A stretch of DNA of 64,000 nucleotides from Bacteroidota bacterium (GTDB lineage: Bacteria > Bacteroidota > Bacteroidia > AKYH767-A > 2013-40CM-41-45), in assembly GCA_016720935.1 (NCBI GenBank), contig JADKJP010000002.1:1-64000 (forward strand), in the 5' to 3' direction. The first letter of the stretch is position 1, and each line of letters starts with the position of its first letter. The notes beneath the pieces are model-generated. The model was not told where the DNA came from. It was given only the letters and a program-made list of their open reading frames with translations, and did no database searches. The position numbers and the translations under genes are program-made. Below, in pieces: positions 44,520-53,160 of this stretch.

Positions 44520-45161
44520 TTATTTGGTGTTCTTGATTAACTCTCTTTCTGAATCTGATAAATCAACAATCGCATACCGGCCCACGTTGCAGATCAGCAT
44601 TTCGTCCAGGATATCTACCAGGTTTTTGTATTTCGATTTTTCATCGGGCTTTATCAAAACGATAACCCCGGCTTTGTCGCCTTTTACAGCGGCTTTGTGT
44701 TTTTTAATTTCGTCTTCTTTATCCGGAATGAGGCCTCTTTTGACGGAGTCTTCAACCATTTTTACTTTGTCAACAACCAGCTTGTTTCTTTCCAGAAGCA
44801 TTGTACGGATACTGTTCGGGCCTGACTGTGAAAAATCGGCAAGGTTGGTTACGGGTGGTTGGGATGGGTCATCCATACCAACATACCAGATAATTCTATC
44901 ATTTTCGGTCAACAGAATAGATACGGTTTGAGATGCCGGAACTTTTGTTCTTTCAGAATCCTCAACTTTGTCTTTCACGGGCATTGTGATGTCCATTGTT
45001 TTCGGCTTACTGAAAGTCGTCGTAAGGATGAAGAAGGTGAGCAGCAGGAACGCAAGATCCACCATCGGCGTCATGTCGATGTGGGTGGAAGATTTCTTGG
45101 CCCGGACCTTTTTATGTTTACCCTTTTCCTGGCCGCCGTCCGACTGTTGAACTTCTGACAT
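44520..45161 (-). CDS. exbD: ExbD/TolR-family biopolymer transport protein (second copy)
   Basis: 213 residues from ATG. A basic N-terminal tail (GKHKKVRAKKSST) precedes HIDMTPMVDLAFLLLTFFILTTTF, the single helix with the conserved Asp of ExbD/TolR that takes part in proton conduction. The periplasmic part ends in VIVLIKPDEKSKYKNLVDILDEMLICNVGRYAIVDLSDSE. It is longer than Escherichia coli ExbD (about 140 residues) with an internal insertion. It follows the other exbD by 59 bp, a spacer that contains a parS-like palindrome (45190-45205). Confidence 0.95.
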   Translation of the reverse strand: MSEVQQSDGGQEKGKHKKVRAKKSSTHIDMTPMVDLAFLLLTFFILTTTFSKPKTMDITMPVKDKVEDSERTKVPASQTVSILLTENDRIIWYVGMDDPSQPPVTNLADFSQSGPNSIRTMLLERNKLVVDKVKMVEDSVKRGLIPDKEDEIKKHKAAVKGDKAGVIVLIKPDEKSKYKNLVDILDEMLICNVGRYAIVDLSDSERELIKNTK

Positions 45162-45220
45162 TGTTTATCTATCCTTTTTATTTGTTTCAGGTTTCATGTG
45201 AAACAAAGGGTTGATCTATA

Positions 45221-45844
45221 TTATTTTTTTGCAGGAGCAACATCTCCTGCGCTCTCCAAATTTGTGATGAGCGCAAAACGATTTGCCTTATTGTCCTGGA
45301 GAGTAGTAATTACACGTTTAATCGTAGGAATGTCCGCGTCCTGGTCGCCTTTGATTGCAATGCTATGACGTGGTGCTACCGTTCTGGCGGCATTGATCCA
45401 GAAAGTCAACTCATTGTTTGTTGAATCGCTTGGGATACCCGGTGTCGCGTCGTTCATTGTTTTTCTTTTCGCTTCATCTGCGCCGAGGTATTCTTTCAAC
45501 ATTGTACTTGGCATACCAACAGACGATAACACAGAAAATCTTTTTTTCTCTTTTTCATCAAAGGTAAGATTGAAACGAGAGGCTATTTTATCGAGGATGT
45601 CCATTCGGGTTTGTTGTCCTTCGACATTGAAGAACACCCGGCCTTTGCCGTCAACAGTAAGTAAAATCACTCCTTTGTCGGGCAACGGAATTTCGCTGAT
45701 GGAAGAGGGCTGGTCAACAATGACCGGTTCGTCCGGGCGAAACTTGGTGGTGAGCATGAAAAATGTCACCAGCAGGAAAGCCAGGTCGACCATTGGGGTC
45801 ATGTCCAGCGAAGGAGACTTTTTGGGAACTTTAATCTTCGGCAT
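45221..45844 (-). CDS. exbD: ExbD/TolR-family biopolymer transport protein (first copy)
   Basis: 207 residues from ATG. SLDMTPMVDLAFLLVTFFMLTTKF near residues 12-35 is the Asp-containing ExbD helix. The periplasmic domain includes GVILLTVDGKGRVFFNVEGQ, an insertion of roughly 60 residues, and IAIKGDQDADIPTIKRVITTLQDNKANRFALIT. It lies 63 bp after exbB. Two different ExbD proteins in one operon are common in Bacteroidota and may form a heteromeric stator with ExbB. Confidence 0.95.
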   Translation of the reverse strand: MPKIKVPKKSPSLDMTPMVDLAFLLVTFFMLTTKFRPDEPVIVDQPSSISEIPLPDKGVILLTVDGKGRVFFNVEGQQTRMDILDKIASRFNLTFDEKEKKRFSVLSSVGMPSTMLKEYLGADEAKRKTMNDATPGIPSDSTNNELTFWINAARTVAPRHSIAIKGDQDADIPTIKRVITTLQDNKANRFALITNLESAGDVAPAKK

Positions 45845-45907
45845 TACCTGAAATTACTTTCTAGAGTCAGAAACTGATAAATTCCATACGGGAGTTTCCC
45901 GAAGATC

Positions 45908-46723
45908 TTAGTTTTCTTTGTAACGAGCGGCAAACGACTGAACGATACTGTAGCCGGCCTCGTCAATACCGTAAGTGATACTATCGATACGGCTGGTGAA
46001 GAAGTTGTACATGATGATCGCAAGTGCTGATGTACCGATACCGAGAGCTGTATTGTTCAGCGCTTCAGAGATACCTGTTGAAAGAGCAACTGCGTCCGGA
46101 GCACCGGATGTAGCGATCGCCGAGAAGGCGCGAATCATACCCATAACCGTTCCAAGAAGACCGAGGAGGGTCGCGATGGAAGCGATGGTAGAAATGATGA
46201 CAAGGTTTTTAGAAAGCATTGGAAGCTCCAGGGTTGTAGCTTCTTCCAGTTCCTTTTGGATTCCAAGCAGTTTACGCTCTTTGTCCAGATTTTTATCGGC
46301 TTGCATTTGACGGTAACTGTCAAGCCCGGCATTCACAACATTTGCAATAGAGCCGCGTTGCTTAGCGCATTCCGCTTTTGCAGCATCAATATTACCGTCA
46401 GCCATCAGGGTACGGATTCGTTGAATGAAGCTTTCAATATTTCCTGTTCCTTTTGATTTTCCAATCGTAATGAATCGTTCGATTGAAAAAACAATAGTTG
46501 TAATAAAGGTGCCCATCAAAATCGGAACAAGAAAACCGCCCTTATACATGGTGGCCATGATATGGTTGGGAAGCGGGTTTTTGTTGATATCACCGTCTTC
46601 GAAACCGGACGGGTCGCCCATGATAAATTTCCAGATCGCGAAACCGATACCAATAGCAATCGGAATAACTGCAGCTGCAAGAATCGATTGAATGCTTCCT
46701 CCTTTGGATGACGAGTTGCTCAT
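45908..46723 (-). CDS. exbB: ExbB/TolQ/MotA-family proton channel
   Basis: 271 residues from ATG. Three membrane helices: IQSILAAAVIPIAIGIGFAIWKF, GFLVPILMGTFITTIVFSIERFI, and the paired LVIISTIASIATLLGLLGTVMGMIRAF / ALGIGTSALAIIMYNFF region. The GLLGTVMGMIRAF stretch with conserved Thr is the ExbB/TolQ/MotA signature. With ExbD it forms the proton-driven stator that powers TonB. First gene of a seven-gene operon running to 40822. No convincing -7 box was found; TTTATTTG about 50 bp upstream matches 7 of 8 positions. Confidence 0.95.
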   Translation of the reverse strand: MSNSSSKGGSIQSILAAAVIPIAIGIGFAIWKFIMGDPSGFEDGDINKNPLPNHIMATMYKGGFLVPILMGTFITTIVFSIERFITIGKSKGTGNIESFIQRIRTLMADGNIDAAKAECAKQRGSIANVVNAGLDSYRQMQADKNLDKERKLLGIQKELEEATTLELPMLSKNLVIISTIASIATLLGLLGTVMGMIRAFSAIATSGAPDAVALSTGISEALNNTALGIGTSALAIIMYNFFTSRIDSITYGIDEAGYSIVQSFAARYKEN

Positions 46724-47046
46724 GAGTGTACTGATTTGTTTGAGTTTTTTATATGTTAATGAGGCAAATAAACGTATGAGAAATAATTAAATTCTCAGAT
46801 TTATTAATTTTTGGGACGACAATAATAGGAAATTCCCGTTAAATCCAAAATTGCCGGTCAGGATTTCGATGCTATTTAACCGAACCGTGACAAATACACC
46901 CGAATAAGCTTGTTTTTAAGATCGCCTATTCTTGAATCGAAGTCAATATGATCCGGGAAAAGGGGGAATTTTCCCGAAAATGTAATTTGGTTTTATTCAG
47001 GATCGGATAATTTCTGCACCTGAAATCACCCGGGAACATCTACAAT
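46724..47046. other. intergenic region between nuoN and exbB
   Basis: 323 bp with no coding frame. It should contain the exbB promoter and the end of the nuoLMN transcript. The only clear structure is CGGGAAAA (46954-46961) pairing with TTTTCCCG (46969-46976), an 8-bp stem without a T-run on the minus strand. I found no consensus DnaA box. Confidence 0.5.
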
Positions 47047-48420
47047 TCAAATCAGGCCCGCCAGTATTCCCGGTGCAATTCCCAGAACAAGAGCCGCCAG
47101 AGAGGTCAGGGCAAGGAGTATTCCGAAAAGAGGGTTAACAGCTATTTCCTGTGTTTCATCATCGGTTTTGAAAACCGCTATGATCACCCTGAAATAGTAA
47201 AACACCCCGATAAGTGAGCCCAGGATGGCAAGCAATACCAGCCCGATGTAGCCATTTTGAATCGCGGAGGAGAAGATATAGTATTTCGCAAAGAATCCTG
47301 CTGTTGGGGGAATGCCTGCCAGGGAAAGCATGGCAACGACGGTCACCGCGGCAAGGAAAGGGTTTCGTTTTACAAGACCGTTGAAAGACCTAATATCATC
47401 GTTACCGGTTTTGTGGCTGATCAACAATAGAATTGCAAACGCGGTAATAGAAGAAACGGAATAGGCTGTTGTATAGTATAGCAGCGATGCTGGCGCGGAG
47501 GCATTCATGGCGAGTAGCGCAAGCACCATGTATCCGGCATGTGAAATGCTGGAATAGGCCAGCATTCTTTTAAAGTTGGTCTGGTAAACGGCGGTAATAT
47601 TTCCTACAAGGATCGTCAGACCGGAAATGATCATTAATGTTGGCGCCCAAATTGTCGGTACCGCGTTAAAGGTGTGCAGGAACAGGCGAAAGAATGCCGC
47701 GAAAGCTGCGGTCTTTACAACCGTTGACATGAAGGCCGTGATCACAGTAGGAGAGCCTTGATAAACATCCGGTGCCCAGAAGTGGAATGGCGCTGCCGAA
47801 ACTTTAAAAGAAAGAGCGATCATCATCATGAGAATTCCCACCATCATCATTGCGGAATTCTGTACATTATTTTTTACAAGGAATGACGAAATTGCTTCGA
47901 GGTTGAAAGATCCGGTAACTCCGTAGATCAGCGCGATTCCGAAGAGTAAAAAGCCGGTGGCGAAAGCACCCATTAAAAAGTATTTTAATGCCGCTTCATT
48001 GGATGCAAGGTTGGTTTTGTTGCTTCCGGCAAGAATATAAAGTGAAATAGAAAGTATTTCGATGCCCAGAAATAGCATGATCATATTCGAAAATGTCACC
48101 ATTACCATCGCGCCAATCAGGGAAAAGATAATGAGGGCGAAGTGATCGGCTTCACTCGAGGGCTCTACAAAAAATTCAGGTGACATGAGACACCAGATGA
48201 AAGTGATTCCAATCAGCAGCCCCATGAAAGCGGTGCTATAATTGTCAACGATCATCATTTCGTTGAACAGGTGTTGTCCGTTATTCCAATCCAGAGTATT
48301 CGTTACAAAAGCTGCAACAAGTCCAGCCAAAACAAGCGGATGTAAAATTTTTCTAAACCCGAATATTTCCGAGAAGAGGCAAACTAAGCCAAGGGCCGAT
48401 AAAACGATCAGTGTTGTCAA
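47047..48420 (-). CDS. nuoN: NADH-quinone oxidoreductase subunit N
   Basis: 457 residues of an antiporter-like complex I membrane subunit. The start is the TTG at 48420 (LTTLIVLSALGLVCLFSE); no ATG is available before helix 1. About fourteen helices are visible. MIMLFLGIEILSISLYILAGSNKTNLASNEAALKYFLMGAFATGFLL contains the conserved Glu and Lys of the proton channel, and FKVSAAPFHFWAPDVYQGSPTVITAFMSTVVKTAAF the broken-helix region. It lies 12 bp after nuoM and is the last of three nuo genes here. Confidence 0.96.
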   Translation of the reverse strand: MTTLIVLSALGLVCLFSEIFGFRKILHPLVLAGLVAAFVTNTLDWNNGQHLFNEMMIVDNYSTAFMGLLIGITFIWCLMSPEFFVEPSSEADHFALIIFSLIGAMVMVTFSNMIMLFLGIEILSISLYILAGSNKTNLASNEAALKYFLMGAFATGFLLFGIALIYGVTGSFNLEAISSFLVKNNVQNSAMMMVGILMMMIALSFKVSAAPFHFWAPDVYQGSPTVITAFMSTVVKTAAFAAFFRLFLHTFNAVPTIWAPTLMIISGLTILVGNITAVYQTNFKRMLAYSSISHAGYMVLALLAMNASAPASLLYYTTAYSVSSITAFAILLLISHKTGNDDIRSFNGLVKRNPFLAAVTVVAMLSLAGIPPTAGFFAKYYIFSSAIQNGYIGLVLLAILGSLIGVFYYFRVIIAVFKTDDETQEIAVNPLFGILLALTSLAALVLGIAPGILAGLI

Positions 48421-48432
48421 TGTCTTCGGCTT

Positions 48433-49902
48433 TTAATTGGTCAATAGAGATATTCCGTGTGGCATGTGAATGATCTCGCGGAGAGTTTTTATGGACGGTT
48501 CTGCAATGTTCATGAAATAAGACGGGTAAACACCGATCCAGAAAATCATGATAACAAGAGGAATTAGTACAGCCTTTTCTGTTATTGTCAGATCCGTGAA
48601 TTTTTCAGTGTGCTTATTACTTACTCCAAGTGCAATTTTCTGATACGATCTCAGCATGTAAACCGCGCCGAGAATAATTGTCAAACCGGATACAGCTGCC
48701 ATCCAGGTACTGTATTGGAAAATTCCATTGATGAGGAGGAATTCGCCAACAAATCCATTGGTAAGCGGAAGCGCAACGGTGGCCAGAAGAATAATGAGGA
48801 AGAATGTAGAGAAGCCCGGAGCAACAAGGCGAATTCCTCCAAGCTCATCGAGGTTTCTCGTGTGCATTCTTTCCATGATCATTTCCGCGATAAAGAAAAG
48901 CCCGACAACATTAATTCCGTGGCTTAGCATCTGGATCACTCCGCCTTCAATACCCTGCATGGTCAGACTAAAAACACCCGCAGAGATGAGTCCAACGTGT
49001 GCGATAGATGAGTACGCGATAAGTCTTTTAAAATCCTTTTGAACGAGAGCAATACAAGAAGCATACACTACACCGATGACTGAAAGAACCATGGCGGTTG
49101 TGCCCCACTCGTGCACACCTTCCGGTACAACAGGCAACAACCAGCGAATAACTCCATACACTCCCATTTTCAGCATGATACCGGAAAGCAACATTGTGCC
49201 CGGCGTTGGGGAATCTGTATAAGTATCGGGCTGCCATGTGTGGAAAGGAAAAACCGGCATCTTGATCGCGAAGGCAAGGAAGAAGGCCCAGAAAATCCAG
49301 CTTTGTTCAGTAGCAGTCAGATTTAGGGAATAGAGTGCGTGGATATCAAAAGTGTGGGGGGCCGGCGTTTTCATCCACATCCAAATTAATGCAGCCAGCA
49401 TCAAAAGACTGCCGAATAATGTGTAGATAAAAAATTTAAGCGTAATTCTTACTCTGTCTTTTCCTCCCCACATCAGACAAATCAGATAGATTGGAATGAG
49501 CGCGAGTTCCCAGAAAATATAGAACAGGAATCCATCCAAAGCGGAAAAAACTCCTACGAGCGCCATTTGCATTGTCAGAATGAGCGCATAGAACAGTCCG
49601 GGGTTTTTATAGTTGTGTTTAAAAGAAGAAAGAATGATGATCGGCACCAGAAACGTTGTCAGCAATACAAGCAAAAGACTGATACCGTCGAGCCCGACCT
49701 TGTAGCTGATTCCCAAGGATGCTACCCACCAAAACTCCTGCAGGTATTGTGTTCCCGCAGCGGGATCGAAACCAAGTGTCATGTAAACAGAGATGCCAAA
49801 CTCAATTACGGCCGCGGCCAGCGCAATTTTTTTCGCGTTAGAACCCGACAGCATTGCACCAATGGCAGCAAGTAATGGAAATAAAATTAAAACAGTCAGC
49901 AT
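48433..49902 (-). CDS. nuoM: NADH-quinone oxidoreductase subunit M
   Basis: 489 residues from ATG. Antiporter-like proton-pumping subunit with about fourteen helices. FYIFWELALIPIYLICLMWGG carries the conserved Glu; FFLAFAIKMPVFPFHTWQPDTYTDSPTPGTMLLSGIMLKMGVYG holds the key Lys and the broken helix; RLIAYSSIAHVGLISAG is the family motif. It acts in the inner membrane arm of complex I. Between nuoL and nuoM (56 bp) lies a parS-like sequence. Confidence 0.97.
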   Translation of the reverse strand: MLTVLILFPLLAAIGAMLSGSNAKKIALAAAVIEFGISVYMTLGFDPAAGTQYLQEFWWVASLGISYKVGLDGISLLLVLLTTFLVPIIILSSFKHNYKNPGLFYALILTMQMALVGVFSALDGFLFYIFWELALIPIYLICLMWGGKDRVRITLKFFIYTLFGSLLMLAALIWMWMKTPAPHTFDIHALYSLNLTATEQSWIFWAFFLAFAIKMPVFPFHTWQPDTYTDSPTPGTMLLSGIMLKMGVYGVIRWLLPVVPEGVHEWGTTAMVLSVIGVVYASCIALVQKDFKRLIAYSSIAHVGLISAGVFSLTMQGIEGGVIQMLSHGINVVGLFFIAEMIMERMHTRNLDELGGIRLVAPGFSTFFLIILLATVALPLTNGFVGEFLLINGIFQYSTWMAAVSGLTIILGAVYMLRSYQKIALGVSNKHTEKFTDLTITEKAVLIPLVIMIFWIGVYPSYFMNIAEPSIKTLREIIHMPHGISLLTN

Positions 49903-49937
49903 GCGCTGCGAATAATAAATTTAATCTTCACCTGAAT

Positions 49938-49953
49938 TGTTTCACGTGAAGCA
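49938..49953. other. parS-like site between nuoL and nuoM
   Basis: TGTTTCACGTGAAGCA matches the parS consensus TGTTNCACGTGAAACA at 15 of 16 positions. It sits in the 56 bp spacer between nuoM and nuoL, 31 kb from the perfect site. Confidence 0.6.
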
Positions 49954-49958
49954 GAATA

Positions 49959-51851
49959 TCAAAACACCAGGTTGTACAACAGGATGGCGATGATTCCAAA
50001 TACCATCATGAAAATGTAGAAACCTACATTTCCTGCCTGTGCAAAACGAAGAGTTTGTCCGGCCCAAACAACACTTTTGTTTACTCCGTTTACAACACCG
50101 TCGACAATTGTATTGTCGACTATTTTCCAGAAGAAATTACTGATGCTGTAAAGTGGTTTTACAATGATTGTATTGTAGAGTTCGTCGATGTAATACTTGT
50201 TGTAAAGGACACGGAACGCAGGTTTAAATTCGGATTCCTGTGCTGCCGGAATATTTTTACTGCTAACATAGTTCTTATAGGCCCAATAGATGATTACTGC
50301 AAGAGTAATGATGGAAACAAGAATCAATGTCCATTCGAAATTATGAGAGGCCTCCGATTGCATGATGCTAGCGGGTGTTGAAAGCGATGAATTGAGGAAT
50401 GCACCAAAGAAGTGGTGTTCAGAAAATACTTCGGGCAATCCCAGGAAACCACCAAGAGTTGAAAGGACGGCAAGGATTACCAAAGGAATGGTCATTGATG
50501 GAGGCGACTCGTGTAAATGATGCTCCTGATCATGAGTTCCTCTGAAAGATCCATAAAAAGTAAGGAAGAATAAGCGGAACATGTATACCGCTGTCATTAC
50601 CGAGGTGACGGCAAGGAAGAAGAATAGTACAGGGCTTTGTACCCAGGCCTTGGCAAGAATTTCGTCTTTTGAAAAGAAGCCGGCAAAAGGTGGAACTCCG
50701 CTGATCGCCAGGGTTCCTATAGCAAATACGATAAATGTAATCGGTAATTTTTTGCGCAGTCCGCCCATCCTTCGGATGTCTTGTTCTCCGCTCATCGCAT
50801 GAATAACGCTGCCTGCGGCAAGGAAGAGCAGGGCTTTAAAGAAAGCGTGAGTGGTTACATGAAATAGCGCGGTTGAGTAGGCTCCAACACCAAGAGCGAC
50901 AAACATGTATCCCAACTGGCTTACTGTTGAATAGGCCAGCACTTTTTTAATATCGGTTTGCGCAAGCGCGATGGTTGCTGAAAACAATGCTGTGGCCATC
51001 CCGACAATTGCTACTACTTCAAGAGTAAATGGAGATATTGAGTAAAGGATATTGGACCGAACAACCATGTAAATACCGGCAGTAACCATCGTTGCCGCAT
51101 GGATGAGTGCCGACACCGGTGTTGGGCCGGCCATCGCATCGGGAAGCCAGGTGTACAGAGGTATCTGAGCGCTTTTTCCCATTGCACCTATGAAGAGCAA
51201 CAATGTTATCGCGGTAATGACCGGCTGATTGTCAGGAATTGATTTCGCAGCGGAGAATACTTCATTGAAAGAAACCGATCCAAATGTGACATATATAAGA
51301 ATGACTCCCAAAAGAAAGCCAAGGTCACCGATACGATTCATGATAAAGGCTTTGTTCGCCGCATTGTTGTATTCAGTGTTCTTGAACCAAAATCCGATCA
51401 ACAAATAAGAACACAAACCAACACCTTCCCATCCCGCGAACATCACAACATAGTTGGAGCCCAGGACCAGCAAGAGCATGAAGAACACAAAGAGGTTCAG
51501 ATAGGCGAAGAATCTTGAAAAGCCTTCGTCATCTTTCATGTAACCGATGGAGTAGACGTGGATCAGAAATCCAACGCCGGTTACAATCAATAACATTGTA
51601 ACAGAGATCGGGTCAATCAGAAAAGAAAGTGGAATCGAAAGACTGCCTGACTTAATCCAATCGAAAACAAAAATTGTTTCCGGTGTTGAGGATCCTTGAA
51701 AAAAGATGGCGGCAGAGATCAGAAATGATGCAAGCACCATCAATGAAGCAAAGACTCCTGAAAATGATTTTGGAAGAACCCCTTTTCCCAGGCTGATCAC
51801 CAGGAAGCCGATGAGTGGAAAAACGGGGATCAGCCAGGCCAATTGCGTCAT
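49959..51851 (-). CDS. nuoL: NADH-quinone oxidoreductase subunit L
   Basis: 630 residues from ATG. The largest antiporter-like subunit: NYVVMFAGWEGVGLCSYLLIGFWF (conserved Glu), FIGAMGKSAQIPLYTWLPDAMAGPTPVSALIHAATMVTAGIYM (Lys and broken helix), KKVLAYSTVSQLGYMFVALG, and a long C-terminal part with the lateral helix and the final YIFMMVFGIIAILLYNLVF helix. It is the first gene of the nuoL-nuoM-nuoN unit and has its own promoter at 51872-51901. Upstream is a terminator and an unrelated small gene, not nuoK. Confidence 0.97.
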   Translation of the reverse strand: MTQLAWLIPVFPLIGFLVISLGKGVLPKSFSGVFASLMVLASFLISAAIFFQGSSTPETIFVFDWIKSGSLSIPLSFLIDPISVTMLLIVTGVGFLIHVYSIGYMKDDEGFSRFFAYLNLFVFFMLLLVLGSNYVVMFAGWEGVGLCSYLLIGFWFKNTEYNNAANKAFIMNRIGDLGFLLGVILIYVTFGSVSFNEVFSAAKSIPDNQPVITAITLLLFIGAMGKSAQIPLYTWLPDAMAGPTPVSALIHAATMVTAGIYMVVRSNILYSISPFTLEVVAIVGMATALFSATIALAQTDIKKVLAYSTVSQLGYMFVALGVGAYSTALFHVTTHAFFKALLFLAAGSVIHAMSGEQDIRRMGGLRKKLPITFIVFAIGTLAISGVPPFAGFFSKDEILAKAWVQSPVLFFFLAVTSVMTAVYMFRLFFLTFYGSFRGTHDQEHHLHESPPSMTIPLVILAVLSTLGGFLGLPEVFSEHHFFGAFLNSSLSTPASIMQSEASHNFEWTLILVSIITLAVIIYWAYKNYVSSKNIPAAQESEFKPAFRVLYNKYYIDELYNTIIVKPLYSISNFFWKIVDNTIVDGVVNGVNKSVVWAGQTLRFAQAGNVGFYIFMMVFGIIAILLYNLVF

Positions 51852-51871
51852 ACGTACTCAGAATTGTGGGG

Positions 51872-51901
51872 CAAAAGTAGCACTAAAATGGAATTAGGCA
51901 A
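51872..51901 (-). promoter_or_regulatory. Bacteroidota-type promoter of nuoLMN
   Basis: On the minus strand TTG (51901-51899), exactly 19 bp, then TACTTTTG (51879-51872): a full match to TTG-N19-TAnnTTTG. The -7 box is 20 bp before the nuoL ATG. It is the best promoter in the window. Confidence 0.8.
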
Positions 51902-51981
51902 GGTGAGCGAAATCATGTGTTCCGGGTGAGGTTGATCAAATGACCTTGAGAAGGTCTTCGTTTTTGCCGGTTTAAAAAACC

Positions 51982-52007
51982 AACCCCCGGCTGAGCAGAC
52001 AGGGGTT
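51982..52007 (-). terminator. intrinsic terminator after the 82-residue gene
   Basis: On the minus strand AACCCC (52007-52002) pairs with GGGGTT (51987-51982) and is followed by GGTTTTTTAAA. It lies between the small gene ending at 52049 and the nuoL promoter, separating the two units. Confidence 0.65.
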
Positions 52008-52048
52008 AGCAAGGTCGGGACGAACCCGTTTAGTGGCCTGGAGAAAAA

Positions 52049-52297
52049 TCAGCGATTTTTCATGGCGGATGATTTGTCGGACTTCTCTTTTCCGGCCTTT
52101 TCAAATACTTTCTTTCTTTTATTGGCTTTCTCGTAGATGCTAACCTTCTCTGTCGCGTAAACTGCGTACCCATCATCGCGGTACTGCGACATAAACACGT
52201 CTAAATCAATGTTGTTTTCTTCCGCCATGCGCTCGATTTTTTCAAAATATTCTTTCAAGTTTTCGAGGTCTTTTTGTTGTTCCTTACTTAATGACAT
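52049..52297 (-). CDS. small hypothetical coiled-coil protein
   Basis: 82 residues from ATG: highly charged and helical (LSKEQQKDLENLKEYFEKIERMAEENNIDLDVFMSQYRDDGYAVYATEK), with a basic C-terminal tail (KANKRKKVFEKAGKEKSDKSSAMKNR) that could contact nucleic acid. No known domain. A -7 box TAAATTTG (52332-52325) lies 28 bp upstream and a terminator follows, so it looks like an independently expressed gene. Confidence 0.7.
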   Translation of the reverse strand: MSLSKEQQKDLENLKEYFEKIERMAEENNIDLDVFMSQYRDDGYAVYATEKVSIYEKANKRKKVFEKAGKEKSDKSSAMKNR

Positions 52298-52396
52298 AAT
52301 CTGTCTGGATGTTTGACGTTATGACAAATTTAACTTGAAATGAATTGTTAATGTTTCACACGTGTCCGGTCTTTCAAACCGGTTATGAACCATAGA

Positions 52397-52488
52397 TGTT
52401 AATAACGAAAGACGCTTTTATGCTGAGAATCACCTACTAATAGCCTTGTGCGGAAAGAAAATGAAATGTGTTGAAAACGTTATTAACA
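52397..52488. repeat. 11-bp inverted repeat in an intergenic region
   Basis: TGTTAATAACG (52397-52407) and CGTTATTAACA (52478-52488) are perfect inverted copies 70 bp apart, in the 283 bp spacer between the genes at 52049 and 52581. A nearby CCGGT-CTTTCAA-ACCGG hairpin (about 52367-52383) adds structure. No T-run follows. Confidence 0.6.
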
Positions 52489-52580
52489 GCGGCTTTCAGG
52501 GTAGGCGAAGCTTCAGAAAAAAAGAAAAGTCTGGCTCCTGAGAACCGAATAATGGATTAAAGAAAACTCAGGAAACCGGA

Positions 52581-53087
52581 TCAACAGCCGCTTCTCCGTA
52601 CCTGGCAGTACATCAGATCGTCGGCGTCTCCATCGTGGTCGAAGTCAATGGTTGATCGGAATTCGGCTACGTTGTTTCCTATGGTTGCCTCGTATCTCAG
52701 GGTCTTGATCTTTGGAAATTCCTGATTCAGTATCAGCGTGTTTCCTTCAGCAGACCATTTGCCTGCACTTTTAATGATCAGCTTTTTATTTTCGTCGCGA
52801 TATTCAGACAGGTAGGTGCCATTTTCCAGGAATACGGATTGCACCTTTCGCTGACACGGTTCTTTTGTTTGTTTGTGCGGCTGAACCTCCATCGTGCCAT
52901 CCATCTTTGAATTGTTTACACTTTTCATTGCGACCAACACATAGTTGGTGTCCCATCTTCCGATCAGGGCCGACTTCAGATCAGATGATGGTTCAACTGC
53001 TGTTTCAAGATTGGCATCAGGAACAGGATTGTTGTTGCAGGCCAATAAGGCAAAAAATAATCCGAAAACGAGGAGGGCGTTTTTCAT
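52581..53087 (-). CDS. hypothetical lipocalin-like lipoprotein
   Basis: 168 residues from ATG. Lipobox LALLAC at about residues 12-17 (MKNALLVFGLFFALLAC). The mature protein contains LIGRWDTNYV, VFLENGTYLSEYRDENKKLIIKSAGKWSAEGNTLIL and a calcium-loop-like DFDHDGDADDLMYC near the end, plus four cysteines that may form disulphides. The LIGRWD...GKWS pattern is common in Bacteroidota lipocalin-like proteins. The function is unknown. Confidence 0.75.
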   Translation of the reverse strand: MKNALLVFGLFFALLACNNNPVPDANLETAVEPSSDLKSALIGRWDTNYVLVAMKSVNNSKMDGTMEVQPHKQTKEPCQRKVQSVFLENGTYLSEYRDENKKLIIKSAGKWSAEGNTLILNQEFPKIKTLRYEATIGNNVAEFRSTIDFDHDGDADDLMYCQVRRSGC

Positions 53088-53160
53088 TTTATAAGATTAT
53101 TAAAATGGTAAAATGGTAACTAAATCTGTTTAATACTAAATATCAAGAACACAATGATAA

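Noticed and set aside
45190..45205. GGTTTCATGTGAAACA as a parS site
   Set aside because: It lacks the central CG of parS and has a second mismatch; mentioned as a weak member only, not listed as a site.
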